Shown here piece by piece: positions 24,339 through 32,366 of a DNA stretch of 64,000 nt. The position numbers and the translations under genes are program-made. Numbering within the stretch: position 1 is the first letter of the stretch; each line of letters begins with the position of its first letter. The notes beneath the pieces were generated by a model. The model searched no databases. It saw only the letters and a program-made list of their open reading frames with translations, and was not told the origin of the DNA. The stretch is from Streptomyces griseus (GTDB lineage: Bacteria > Actinomycetota > Actinomycetes > Streptomycetales > Streptomycetaceae), in NCBI RefSeq assembly GCF_900460065.1, contig NZ_UAVD01000024.1, forward strand, positions 340,322-404,321. Direction: 5' to 3'.

Positions 24339-25643
24339 CTACCCGATGCCCTGCCGGTCCGGCAGCAGGGCGAACTCCCGGTCGGCAGCCACCGCCACCG
24401 TGAGCTCCACGGTCTGGACGAGCAGCGCACGATGCCTGACCAGCGGTTTCTTCCGGCCCTCCGGGACGAGCGGCAGCAGGTCGTCCAGTCCGGCCATGAG
24501 CCGGCGCGTCACCTGGGGACTGCCCGCGACACACCACCGGATCTCCTCGAAGGCCAGATCGACCAGGTCCTCCCACTCGGGACCGTCCTGCACCAGGCGC
24601 ACCCGCCCGGCCCGGTCCCGGTGGTGGACGGGGCCGAGCGGCAGGTGCGCCACGGCCGCGAGGAACTGCACGATCCGGTCCAGGCACTGCACGGCCGTGG
24701 TCGGATCGTTCACCGACGTCGACAGGGCCCGCAGTGCGATGTCCACCAGTTGACGCAGCCCGAACGCCAGATCCTGGTGCAAGGTCCGCTCCACCGAGAC
24801 GGAGACCGCGTACCGCAGCCGGCGCGGAGGGGGCACGGCCCCGCCGTGGACGGCGAGCACCGGTGTCCCCGGCACCACGAAGTCCCCGATGCGGGGAATG
24901 AGCCGCAGCACGACGTCCTGCCGCCGCGCGGCCCGGACCAGCCGCGCCGTGTTCACGTCCCGCAGCACCCCGGCCCGCCCCTCGTGCAGCACCCGCGCGG
25001 TCTCCGGCCCCGGCCCGTCCTCGCCCCGCGGCCCCCTCGGCATCCGGCCGAGCACCCGGAACGAGTCGCGCGCGATCCGGTCCACGACCGGCCCCACCTG
25101 CATCAGCCGCAGCGTCGCGCTCACGTAGCAGACGAAGAGCAGCAGGCTCAGCCCGAGCATCGCCAGGATCAGCAGACTCTGCACCAACGGGACCGAGACC
25201 ACCCGGCGCGGATCGCTCTCGCTCTCGTACGAGGAGAGCACCAGCAACGAGAAGAGAAACGTCGCCAGGAACACCGTCAGCGTGAGTTTGCTGATCCGGC
25301 TCCTGACGAAGATCCGCACCACCCGGGGTGTCAGCTGGCCGCTCGCCATCTGGACCGCGACCAGCGAGATGCTGAAGACGACACCGATGAAGGTCATCAT
25401 CGCCGAGCTGATCGTGGTGACGATCGTCTTCGCGTCCTGGGAGAAGGCGATCAGCTCGCCGAGCTCGTCGTACGCCTCCTCCCGCCGGAGCAGCGCGACG
25501 ATCGCGTCGTCCAGTTCGGTGGCGGCCAACCACAGCACGAACACGCAGACGAACCCCAAGGTCGGGGCGAACCAGAACGTGTCGCGCAGGTGCTCGCGCA
25601 GCGGGGACAGCGGACGGGGCCGGCGGTAGCCGCGATCACTCAT
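24339..25643 (-). CDS. DUF2254 domain-containing membrane protein
   Basis: A 434-residue predicted inner-membrane protein. Membrane segments lie near residues 25-45, 75-100, 120-140 and 155-180; the hydrophilic C-terminal half follows (VVPGTPVLAVHGGAVP, then ALRALSTSVNDPTTAVQCLD). The segment ALSTSVNDPTTA is the typical DUF2254 block. Function is unknown. The start chosen is ATG 25643 (MSDRGYRRPRPLSPLREHL); an in-frame upstream extension would overlap the gap before the tRNA and lacks family similarity. It stands alone. Confidence 0.8.
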   Translation of the reverse strand: MSDRGYRRPRPLSPLREHLRDTFWFAPTLGFVCVFVLWLAATELDDAIVALLRREEAYDELGELIAFSQDAKTIVTTISSAMMTFIGVVFSISLVAVQMASGQLTPRVVRIFVRSRISKLTLTVFLATFLFSLLVLSSYESESDPRRVVSVPLVQSLLILAMLGLSLLLFVCYVSATLRLMQVGPVVDRIARDSFRVLGRMPRGPRGEDGPGPETARVLHEGRAGVLRDVNTARLVRAARRQDVVLRLIPRIGDFVVPGTPVLAVHGGAVPPPRRLRYAVSVSVERTLHQDLAFGLRQLVDIALRALSTSVNDPTTAVQCLDRIVQFLAAVAHLPLGPVHHRDRAGRVRLVQDGPEWEDLVDLAFEEIRWCVAGSPQVTRRLMAGLDDLLPLVPEGRKKPLVRHRALLVQTVELTVAVAADREFALLPDRQGIG

Positions 25644-25806
25644 GGACGTGAAGGTAGCCCCGGGACCTCCGCGGACCGGGGAGCCGAGGCCCCACAGGGG
25701 CGCCGCACCGCACTGACCACCGGATATGCGGGTGAAGGGCGCGCCGAACCCCTGGTATTGTTTTCCCTGTCGCCGCGGGGAACACACCGCGAACGACAGA
25801 CACCTT

Positions 25807-25894
25807 GTCCGGGTGGCGGAATGGCAGACGCGCTAGCTTGAGGTGCTAGTGCCCTTTATCGGGCGTGGGGGTTCAAGTCCCCCCTCGGACACCA
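25807..25894 (+). tRNA. tRNA-Leu (anticodon GAG), CCA encoded
   Basis: The acceptor stem gtccggg (25807-25813) pairs with ctcggac (25884-25890), followed by discriminator a and encoded cca. The anticodon stem ctagc/gctag encloses the loop ttgaggt, giving anticodon GAG (CUC/CUU codons). A long variable arm (class II, tgccctttatcgggcg) and the T-loop ggttcaagtcc are clear. No integrase or attachment duplication accompanies it. Confidence 0.97.
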
Positions 25895-25913
25895 GCGGTC
25901 AACCGACCCGGTC

Positions 25914-25954
25914 AAAGCCGGTCGGAGCGAGATTTCTTCGCTCCGACCGGCTTT
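25914..25954 (+). terminator. Terminator downstream of tRNA-Leu
   Basis: A perfect 17-bp stem, aaagccggtcggagcga (25914-25930) with its complement (25938-25954), and a 7-base loop, 20 bases after the tRNA. The 3' arm ends in ttt. Confidence 0.9.
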
Positions 25955-26084
25955 CCTCGTCGTGCGACGGGGCCGTGCCGTCGTCGGCGAGAACGGGTCA
26001 CGCCTCGCCGTCCACCTCCGCCGTCCGATGTCGGTCTGCGTATCGGCGGACGGCCGGTCCCGGACCCCGCGCCCGTTCGCCGGG

Positions 26085-26912
26085 TCAGTTCTTCAGGAAG
26101 TCCAGCAGGTCCCGGTTGAACTTCTCCTTGTCGCCGGGGACGAGGGCGATGCCGTGGGAGCCGCCCTCGTACACCTTGAGCGTGGCGTTCGGGATGAGCT
26201 TCGCCGACTTGCGGCCGGTGGCGTCGATCGGGACGACCTGGTCGTCGTCGCCGTGCACCACCAGGGTGGGCACGTCGAACTTCTTCAGGTCGTCGTGGAA
26301 GTCCGTCGACGCGAAGGCGTCCACGCAGTCGACGCCGCCCTCGATCGTCTGGGCCATGGCCATGTACCAGAAGGCGTCCTTGTTGCCCTGCGTGACCTTG
26401 TTGCCGTCCCGGTTGGCGCCGAAGAACCCGACCGCGGTGTCCTTCCAGAACTGGGAACGCTCCGCGAGGATGCCGTCCTTGATGCCGTCGAAGACGGACT
26501 GCGGCACGCCCTCGGGGTTGTCGGGCCCCTGGAGCATCAGCGGGGGGACCGCGGAGAGCAGGACGGCGGACTTGACGCGCTCGGTTCCGTGGCGGCCGAT
26601 GTAGCGGGCCAGTTCGCCGCCGCCCATGGAGTGCGCCACCAGGGTCACGTCCCGCAGGTCGAGCTGGGTGATCAGGTCGTTCAGGTCGTCGGCGAAGGTG
26701 TCGAAGTCGTACCCGTCGTACACCGGGGTCGAGCGGCCGTGACCGCGACGGTCGTGCGCGATTCCGCGGAACCCGGCGTCCGCCACGGCCTTCAGCTGGT
26801 CCTGCCAGGCGTCGCCGTTGAGCGGCCAGCCGTGGATGAACACCACGGGGCGTCCCCGGCCCCAGTCCTTGTAGAAGATGTCGACACCGTCACGGGTGGT
26901 GATGACCGGCAT
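26085..26912 (-). CDS. Alpha/beta hydrolase (non-heme chloroperoxidase/arylesterase type)
   Basis: A 275-residue hydrolase of normal length for the family. The serine nucleophile elbow VAHSMGGGE places Ser95. The Asp is in VVHGDDDQVVPID (about 224) and the His in YEGGSHGIALVPG (about 253). The oxyanion region is VFIHGWPLNGDAW (24-36). These proteins act as esterases or perhydrolases. ATG 26912 is preceded by gaaggga at 5 bases, favoured over an in-frame ATG at 26930. It is a single gene; the 296 bp upstream to the DeoR gene has no ORF I can support. Confidence 0.9.
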   Translation of the reverse strand: MPVITTRDGVDIFYKDWGRGRPVVFIHGWPLNGDAWQDQLKAVADAGFRGIAHDRRGHGRSTPVYDGYDFDTFADDLNDLITQLDLRDVTLVAHSMGGGELARYIGRHGTERVKSAVLLSAVPPLMLQGPDNPEGVPQSVFDGIKDGILAERSQFWKDTAVGFFGANRDGNKVTQGNKDAFWYMAMAQTIEGGVDCVDAFASTDFHDDLKKFDVPTLVVHGDDDQVVPIDATGRKSAKLIPNATLKVYEGGSHGIALVPGDKEKFNRDLLDFLKN

Positions 26913-27208
26913 ATGGATCCCTTCCATTCCGCGGTTGGCCGAAGGCCGGAAGACGGTCGGTCCGCGTGGGGGAGTACCCCGACGCTGACAGGCTCGGGAC
27001 CGAGCGTGTTCGGCGGCGGCGGGAAACGAGCTTTCTCTTTCCCCCACCCCATCTTCCACACTCCGGGGCTCCTCGCACGTCAGCCGCCGTGCGCGCGAGA
27101 GACGACGCCTCGGGCCCTGCGAAGGGGCGGTAGGCGCGGGGCTCGGCAACCCGGGCGGGCTGTCCGCCTCCTCGGGCGTCCGCGACGGCTTCCCGGCCGG
27201 CCCGCGGC

Positions 27209-27967
27209 TCACGCGGCGATGAGGACGTCCACGCCGAGTGCCCTGAGTCGCTCGACGACCGGGGCATGGGGATCGGTGTCGCTGATCAGCCCGGTGATCT
27301 TCGCCCAGGGCAGGACGTGGTACGACGAGGCCGTGCCGATCTTCTCGGAGGAGGCGAGGACGTAGGTGTCCGCGGCCCGTGCGGACAGGGCACGCTTCAT
27401 CGCCGCCTCCTCGACGTCCCCCGTGGTCAGGCCGGCCTCGGGGTGGACGCCGGTGACGCCGAGCAGGCACAGGTCGGCGGAGATGTTCTGTGCGGCCTCG
27501 ACCGCGGCGGCGCCGCAGGTGACCGCGGAGTGCTTGAAGACGCGGCCTCCGAGGAGGAACAGGTCGGCCCGCGGGTGGTCGATCAGGGCCGTGGCGATCG
27601 TCGGGCTGTGGGTGATCACCGTGCAGGCGAGGTTCTTCGGGAGCGCCCGCGCCACGGCGAGGGCGGTGGTGCCGCCGTCGAGGATCACCGAGCCGCCCGG
27701 CCGCACCAGCGCGGCGGCCACCGCGGCGACCTTCCGTTTGCCGTCCGGGGCCACGGCCTGGCGCGCGTCGTAGTCCACCACCGCGGGAGACACGGGCAGC
27801 GCACCGCCGTACACCCTTTGGCAGAGCCCCTCGGTCGCGAGATCGCGCAGGTCACGCCGCACGCTGTCCTCGGAGATGCCCAGTTCGGCGGCGACGTCCT
27901 TGGCGACGATCTTTCCCGTGCGGCCGAGCAGATCGAGCAGGTGCTCGCGTCGTTCAGCAGCAAGCAT
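27209..27967 (-). CDS. DeoR/GlpR-family transcriptional regulator
   Basis: A 252-residue DeoR protein. Residues 1-57 are the winged helix (ERREHLLDLLGRTGKIVAKD, then GISEDSVRRDLRDLATEGLC). From about 75 the sugar-phosphate-isomerase-like sensor domain follows, with GSVILDGGTTALAVARAL (phosphate loop, about 92-109), TVITHSPTIATAL, and GVTGVHPEAGLTTGDVEEA. It should sense a phosphorylated sugar. ATG 27967 was chosen because ggaagga lies 5 bases upstream. It is divergent from the 28016/28231 gene pair across only 48 bp, so it probably controls both. Confidence 0.88.
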   Translation of the reverse strand: MLAAERREHLLDLLGRTGKIVAKDVAAELGISEDSVRRDLRDLATEGLCQRVYGGALPVSPAVVDYDARQAVAPDGKRKVAAVAAALVRPGGSVILDGGTTALAVARALPKNLACTVITHSPTIATALIDHPRADLFLLGGRVFKHSAVTCGAAAVEAAQNISADLCLLGVTGVHPEAGLTTGDVEEAAMKRALSARAADTYVLASSEKIGTASSYHVLPWAKITGLISDTDPHAPVVERLRALGVDVLIAA

Positions 27968-27985
27968 GCGCGTTCCTTCCTGTTC

Positions 27986-28008
27986 TTGCACGATGTTGCA
28001 TGTATCTT
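27986..28008. promoter_or_regulatory. Divergent promoter/operator region with TTGCA repeats
   Basis: ttgca occurs at 27986-27990 and 27996-28000, 10 bp apart, in the 48-bp divergent region; each copy contains the self-complementary tgca. A -10-like tatctt (28003-28008) lies 7 bases before the ATG at 28016, which would give an almost leaderless transcript. Candidate site for the DeoR protein. Confidence 0.4.
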
Positions 28009-28015
28009 AGCCGCC

Positions 28016-28234
28016 ATGACCGACAAGCCCCGGCCCGTCCTCATCGCGGGCCCCCACCGTTCCGGCGCCGACGGCGACCCGCGGCCCATGGCCGCCGACC
28101 TCGCCCGCCGGGAAACCGCGGCCCGGCCCGTCCTCGCCGCCGGCCACCTCCCCGTGACCGGCGCACGGCCCGCCCTGCCCGTCCGCCGCGACGTAGCCGA
28201 GATCCCGCGTCGCACCCCGCAGGAGGCCAGGTGA
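28016..28234 (+). pseudogene. Short ORF resembling the N-terminus of DUF4406-type nucleoside deoxyribosyltransferase-like proteins; probably truncated
   Basis: A 72-residue frame. It starts MTDKPRPVLIAGPHRSGADG and continues PRPMAADLARRETAARPVLA, AGHLPVTG, which resembles the opening of small Streptomyces DUF4406-like proteins (usual pattern IAGPYRSGT...MAANLxxxEAAALxxxxAGHLPVxGEW). The usual second half, with the catalytic core, is missing: after PVTG the sequence degenerates into Arg/Pro-rich residues and stops. No Shine-Dalgarno sequence precedes it. The stop overlaps the NUDIX start by 4 bases (GTGA), so it may survive as a coupling ORF. The identification is tentative. Confidence 0.5.
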
Positions 28235-28938
28235 CGAACAGCCCGGGCGTCGACACCCCGGACCACCGCGGACGCACCGGCCTCCACCTCGCCGGACGCG
28301 ACCTCGACCGCAACCCCGGTGTCCGGGTACGCGACGTCGAGCTCACCTCCCAGGGGTGGCACGTCCTGCGCCGCACCACCTTCGACTACCGTCGCCGCGA
28401 CGGACGGTGGGAGACCCAGCAGCGCGAGACCTACGACCGCGGCGACGGCGCCGTCGTCCTGCCCTACGACACCGACCGCGGCTGCGTGCTGCTCACCCGG
28501 CAGTTCCGCTACCCGGCCTACGTGAACGGCCACCCCGACGGCATGCTTGTCGAGGCTGCCGCCGGGCTCCTCGACGCACAGGACCCGCACACCGCGATCC
28601 GGCGCGAGAGCGCCGAGGAACTCGGCATCAGGCTCGGCCCGCTCACCCCTGTCTTCGACGTGTACATGAGTCCGGGCTCCGTCACCGAGTGCCTCCACTT
28701 CTTCGCCGCCCCGTACACCCCGGCCGACCGGGTCGGCGCGGGCGGCGGGCTGGAGGAGGAGGGCGAGGACATCGAAGTCCTCGAACTTCCCTTCGCCGAC
28801 GCTCTCGCCATGGCCCGCGACGGACGCATCACCGACGGCAAGACCCTTCTGCTTCTGCAATGGGCAGCGCTGCACGGGCCCTTCGCCCCGGCGGAAGGGC
28901 CCGTGCGGGATGTCTCCCGGGGCCCGGACGCCTCCTGA
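28231..28938 (+). CDS. NUDIX hydrolase, GDP-mannose pyrophosphatase NudK-like
   Basis: A 235-residue NUDIX hydrolase. The Nudix helix is GLLDAQDPHTAIRRESAEEL at about residues 110-129; its loop is one residue shorter than the textbook motif, as in NudK/ADP-sugar pyrophosphatases. N-terminal strands TTFDYRRRDGRWETQQRETY and RGCVLLTRQFRYPAYVNGHP fit that subgroup (binding of the nucleotide sugar by the RQFRxP segment). It would cleave a nucleotide-diphosphate sugar to NMP and sugar phosphate, consistent with control by a DeoR sugar-phosphate sensor. GTG 28231 has aggagg 5 bases upstream. Confidence 0.85.
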   Translation: MTNSPGVDTPDHRGRTGLHLAGRDLDRNPGVRVRDVELTSQGWHVLRRTTFDYRRRDGRWETQQRETYDRGDGAVVLPYDTDRGCVLLTRQFRYPAYVNGHPDGMLVEAAAGLLDAQDPHTAIRRESAEELGIRLGPLTPVFDVYMSPGSVTECLHFFAAPYTPADRVGAGGGLEEEGEDIEVLELPFADALAMARDGRITDGKTLLLLQWAALHGPFAPAEGPVRDVSRGPDAS

Positions 28939-28972
28939 TGGCGGTGGCGCGGGCCGTCGCGTCGCTCGCGGG

Positions 28973-30127
28973 TCAGTCGACCGGCGCACCGGGCTGGTCG
29001 TGCGTGGCGCAGTGGATGCCGCCGCCCCCGGAGGCCACGGTGTCGATCACGACCGGTACGACGTCGCGGTCGGGGAACTGCTCCCGGAGGATTCCCCGGG
29101 CCCGGTCGTCGGCCTTGCGGTCGCCGAAGCGGGGCATGAAGACCGCATCGTTGGCCACGTAGAAGTTGGCGTACGTCGACACGAAGTCGTCGCCCTCGCC
29201 GGTGATCCTGTCCAGGTCGGGCTGGGGCAGGTCGATCACCTCGAAGCGCCGGCCGCGGGCGTCGGTCGCCCTGCTCAGCACCGCCCTGGCCTGGTCGGCC
29301 GCGCGTGACCAGGAGTCCGGGGGAGTGCCGGGGAAGGCCTGGTCCAGGAGCACCACACCCGGTGCGGTGAAGCGGACGAGGCTGTCCACGTGGGCGTCGG
29401 TGATGTCCTCGCCGCGCACCCCCTTCAGCCACACCACCTTTTCGACGCCCAGCGTCTCGACGAGGTCGGCCTCGACGGCGTCCCGGCTCAGACCCGGGTT
29501 GCGGTTCTCGTTGACGATCGAGCTCTCGGTGATCAGCAGGGTGCCCTCGCCGTCGGTCTCGAAGGATCCGCCCTCGGCGACGAGGGGGGCCTCGACCCGC
29601 TCGATCCCGTACTTCGACAGGAGCGTGCGGCCGACCCGGGCGTCGTTCGTGTGCTCCTGCTTGTCGCCCCAGCCGTTGAAGTTGAGGTCGACCCCGATGA
29701 CCTCGCCCCCCTCCTCGACGAACACCGGGACGGTGTCGCGGGCCCACATGTCGTCGACCGCGAGCGGGATGACCTCGACCTGCGAGCCGCAGGCCCGCTG
29801 GGCCGCCTTCCGCTGGTCGGGCCTGGCCATCATGACGACGTACTCGTACTCCGCGACGGCGCGGGCGATCCGGGCGATGTCCTCGCGGACGTACGGGAGG
29901 TCCTCCTCCCACACCGATTCCAGGGCGGGCCACGACATGAACGTCCGCGCGTGGCTGTCCCACTCCGCGCCGAGGCGGCGGTCGCCTTCGGACGCGCGGT
30001 CGGAGCCCGTGCCGACGGTCCCGGATGCGGCATCGTCCGGGCCGCAGGCCGTGGCCCCGAAAGCGAGTGCGCCGAGTCCGGCGAGGGTGTGAAGGGCCGT
30101 ACGGCGAGTGGGGCGACGGTGGGGCAC
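28973..30127 (-). CDS. Secreted agmatine deiminase/peptidyl-arginine deiminase-family lipoprotein
   Basis: A 384-residue protein of the PAD/agmatine deiminase family. Residues 1-28 are a Tat lipoprotein signal (HRRPTRRTALHTLAGLG, lipobox ATAC, Cys28). The catalytic domain shows DDMWARDTVPVFVEEGG near 140 (Asp), APLVAEGGSFETDGEGTLL near 185, EDITDAHVDSLVRF near 242 (His/Asp) and GGGGIHCATHDQPGAP with nucleophile Cys373. The family deiminates agmatine to N-carbamoylputrescine. GTG 30127 has cggagc 7 bases upstream. It is divergent from a TetR gene over a palindromic site. Export makes it a scavenging or extracellular polyamine enzyme. Confidence 0.88.
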   Translation of the reverse strand: MPHRRPTRRTALHTLAGLGALAFGATACGPDDAASGTVGTGSDRASEGDRRLGAEWDSHARTFMSWPALESVWEEDLPYVREDIARIARAVAEYEYVVMMARPDQRKAAQRACGSQVEVIPLAVDDMWARDTVPVFVEEGGEVIGVDLNFNGWGDKQEHTNDARVGRTLLSKYGIERVEAPLVAEGGSFETDGEGTLLITESSIVNENRNPGLSRDAVEADLVETLGVEKVVWLKGVRGEDITDAHVDSLVRFTAPGVVLLDQAFPGTPPDSWSRAADQARAVLSRATDARGRRFEVIDLPQPDLDRITGEGDDFVSTYANFYVANDAVFMPRFGDRKADDRARGILREQFPDRDVVPVVIDTVASGGGGIHCATHDQPGAPVD

Positions 30128-30237
30128 GGTGGGCTCCGATCGTGGTCTTTCGCGGGCCGTCCGGGTGCGCGGGAGGCGGCGCGGCGGTCCGGGCCCGGGG
30201 TGTGAGCGCCGGCTCGGTACTGACCGCACTGTCGCAC

Positions 30238-30255
30238 TGACTGAAATTTCAGTCA
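30238..30255. promoter_or_regulatory. Perfect 18-bp palindrome, probable TetR operator
   Basis: tgactgaaatttcagtca is a perfect palindrome in the 303-bp gap between the divergent deiminase (start 30127) and TetR gene (start 30431). Its length and symmetry are typical for a TetR dimer, and ACTGAAATTTCAGT half-sites are common for this family. Nothing else stood out in the gap besides GC-rich sequence on the TetR side. Confidence 0.75.
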
Positions 30256-30430
30256 AGCTGCTCGGGTCCACCGGCCTGTCGCGGGTCGTGTGCCGGTGGG
30301 GCGGCGCTCCGGGCGGGACGGACCGCCCCGGCCCCGGTCGCCTCGCGTCCCGGCACGGGGTCCGACCGGGCCGGATGCCGCTGAGCCACCGGGTGCGGGC
30401 GGCCCGGGCCGGACCGGTAGGTTGGTCGTC

Positions 30431-31012
30431 ATGGCGTCCCGTAACACCCGGATTCTCGAAGCGGCCGCACGGCTGATCGCCCGGCGCGGCGTCCGCGGCC
30501 TGCGCGTGGAGGAACTCGCCGCCGAGGCGGGCGTGTCCACCGGGTTGATCTACTACCACTTCAAGGACCGGACCGGGATCCTCCGCCACACCCTGGAGTT
30601 CATCAACGACCGCGCCGAGCGCTACACCACGCTCCGGGCCCCGGACGAACCGCCGCCGGCGCCGCGCGAGGAACTCGGCCGGATTCTGCTGCTGGAGCTG
30701 CAGGACACCGCCGAGGTCCGGGAGAACAGCGCGGCGTGGGGGGAGTTGCGGGCGAGCGCCGTCTTCGATCCGGCCCTGCGCGAGGATCTCGCCCGGGCGA
30801 CGCTGGTATGGGTGCGGGAGGTGACCGCCCTGCTGGGCGAGGTGAGCCCGACGGCTCCGGCCGCGAAGCTCGCGGCGGCGGCCGAGAGGCTCACGGCGCT
30901 GCTGGAGGGGCTGAGCATGCGCTGGCTCAGTGGCGGGCTCGCGATCGACCGCGCCAGGACCCTGATGGAGGACGGCATCGAGGCGGAGCTGTCCGGCCTG
31001 GAGCCGCGGTAG
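30431..31012 (+). CDS. TetR/AcrR-family transcriptional regulator
   Basis: A 193-residue TetR protein. The N-terminal helix-turn-helix is clear at residues 1-50 (NTRILEAAARLIARRGVRGL, then GVSTGLIYYHFKDRTGILRH). The C-terminal domain is of the TetR_C_6/BetI-like type (ENSAAWGELRASAVFDPALR). ATG 30431 gives the family N-terminus; no strong ribosome binding site is visible upstream, so the message may be leaderless or near so. It should repress the divergent agmatine deiminase gene through the palindrome at 30238; a polyamine ligand is plausible. Confidence 0.88.
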   Translation: MASRNTRILEAAARLIARRGVRGLRVEELAAEAGVSTGLIYYHFKDRTGILRHTLEFINDRAERYTTLRAPDEPPPAPREELGRILLLELQDTAEVRENSAAWGELRASAVFDPALREDLARATLVWVREVTALLGEVSPTAPAAKLAAAAERLTALLEGLSMRWLSGGLAIDRARTLMEDGIEAELSGLEPR

Positions 31013-31086
31013 CCGCTCCCCGCCGCTCCCCGCCGCTCCCCGCCGCACCCCGGCGGTCCCCGCCGCTCCCCGCCGCACCCCGGCGG
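31013..31086. repeat. 10-bp GC-rich tandem repeat downstream of tetR
   Basis: About seven 10-bp units of the form cgccgctccc, with variants ccgcacccc and cggcggtccc, run from the TetR stop to 31086. The mix of forward and complementary units allows folding and may end tetR transcription. Confidence 0.75.
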
Positions 31087-31234
31087 TTCTTGCGGGCGCC
31101 GCCTCCCGTCGGCTGTTGGTCACGACAGCCACTCGCTGCTGTCCGTCGACGTGCGCTGGGAGCCGGAGGGCGCGCGGCCCCTTGTCCCGTCACGATCCGG
31201 TCTCGGACACGAGCGGAGGGCTTGTTTTTGGCCA

Positions 31235-31270
31235 TGTAATCGATTCCAATCATCCGTGTAATCGATTCCA
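31235..31270 (+). promoter_or_regulatory. Two LacI-type operators (TGTAATCGATTCCA direct repeats)
   Basis: The 14-mer tgtaatcgattcca is present at 31235-31248 and 31257-31270, 22 bp apart (about two helical turns). Each contains the palindrome aatcgatt with the central CG typical of LacI/RbsR sites. They lie in the 337-bp gap before the LacI gene, 80-115 bp from its start; the rest of the gap is the tandem repeat and GC-rich sequence. Autoregulation of the ribose operon is inferred. Confidence 0.8.
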
Positions 31271-31349
31271 TGGCTCTGAGCCGCTGGTCCACCGCCGGCC
31301 CTCGCCACGGTTTCGAGGTGTACGGAAACCACAAGGAGGTGGTCCGGAC

Positions 31350-32366
31350 ATGGCGGGCATCAAAGATGTCGCGGCCGAGGCGGGCGTGTCCGTCGCCACG
31401 GTGTCGCGCGTGCTCAACAGCCATCCGTCCGTCAGCGAAGAGGCGCGCGTCCGCGTCCTCGCCGCCGTCGAGACGCTCGGCTACCGGCCCAACGCGGTCG
31501 CCCGCTCGCTGCGCACCGCGCAGACCCGCACGCTCGGCCTGGTCATCAGCGATGTGCTCAACCCGTACTTCACCGAGCTGGCCCGCTTCGTCGAGGAGGA
31601 GGCCCGCGCGCTCGGCTACAGCGTCATCATCGGCAACGCCGACGAGCGGCCCGAGCTCCAGGACCACCACATCCGCACGCTCATCGACCGCAGGATCGAC
31701 GGGCTCCTTGTCTCGCCCGCCGACGGCGGCTCCCCGCTGATGCGCGAGGTCGCCCTGGGCGGCACCCCGATGGTCTTCGTCGACCGCTGGATCCCCGGCA
31801 TCGACGTCCCCGTCGTCCGGGCCGACGGCACGGGCGCGGTCAAGGATCTCGTCGCGCATCTGCACGGCCTCGGCCACCGCCGGCTCGCCATCATCGCCGG
31901 GCCCGCCGCCACCACCACCGGCAACGAGCGCGTCGAGGCCTTCCGGGACGCGATGCGCGAGCTCGGGCTCGCCCTGCCCGACGCCTACATCGGCCAGGGC
32001 GACTTCCAGGCGGCCAGTGGCCGCCTGGCCACCCAACGCTTCCTGGCCCTGGCCGAGCCGCCCGAGGTCGTGTTCGCCGCCGACAACCTGATGGCGCTCG
32101 GCGCGCTCGACGCGATCCGGGCCCGGGGCCTGCGGGTCCCCGACGACATCGCGCTCGCCGCCTTCGACGACATCCCGTGGTTCGTCCACACGGATCCGCC
32201 GATCACCGCCATCGCCCAGCCGACCGCCGACCTGGCGCGGGCCGCAGTGCGGGCCCTCGCCGACCGGATCGAAGGACGGACCCCGCAGTCCGTCACCCTG
32301 CCCGCCCGCCTCGTCGTACGCCGCTCGTGCGGCGGGGCCGCATCGAACCAGAGGAGCGACCGGTGA
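31350..32366 (+). CDS. LacI-family transcriptional regulator of the ribose operon
   Basis: A 338-residue LacI/RbsR-type repressor. The N-terminal MAGIKDVAAEAGVSVATVSR and LNSHPSVSEEARVRVL (residues 1-37) form the helix-turn-helix; the hinge is GYRPNAVARSLRT. The periplasmic-binding-like sensor follows, with LVISDVLNPYFTELARFVEE near 64, FVDRWIPGIDVPVVRADGTG near 143, and DDIALAAFDDIPWFVHTDPP near 265. An aaggaggt ribosome binding site lies 9 bases before ATG 31350. It is the first gene of the operon and overlaps the ATPase by 4 bases. The ligand is probably ribose. Confidence 0.92.
   Translation: MAGIKDVAAEAGVSVATVSRVLNSHPSVSEEARVRVLAAVETLGYRPNAVARSLRTAQTRTLGLVISDVLNPYFTELARFVEEEARALGYSVIIGNADERPELQDHHIRTLIDRRIDGLLVSPADGGSPLMREVALGGTPMVFVDRWIPGIDVPVVRADGTGAVKDLVAHLHGLGHRRLAIIAGPAATTTGNERVEAFRDAMRELGLALPDAYIGQGDFQAASGRLATQRFLALAEPPEVVFAADNLMALGALDAIRARGLRVPDDIALAAFDDIPWFVHTDPPITAIAQPTADLARAAVRALADRIEGRTPQSVTLPARLVVRRSCGGAASNQRSDR

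Noticed and set aside
25807..25894. tRNA-Leu as an integration site for a mobile element
   Set aside because: No integrase, excisionase or 3'-tRNA duplication was found within the window.
31013..31086. Short regularly spaced repeats as a CRISPR array
   Set aside because: Units are contiguous 10-mers with no spacers and no cas genes.
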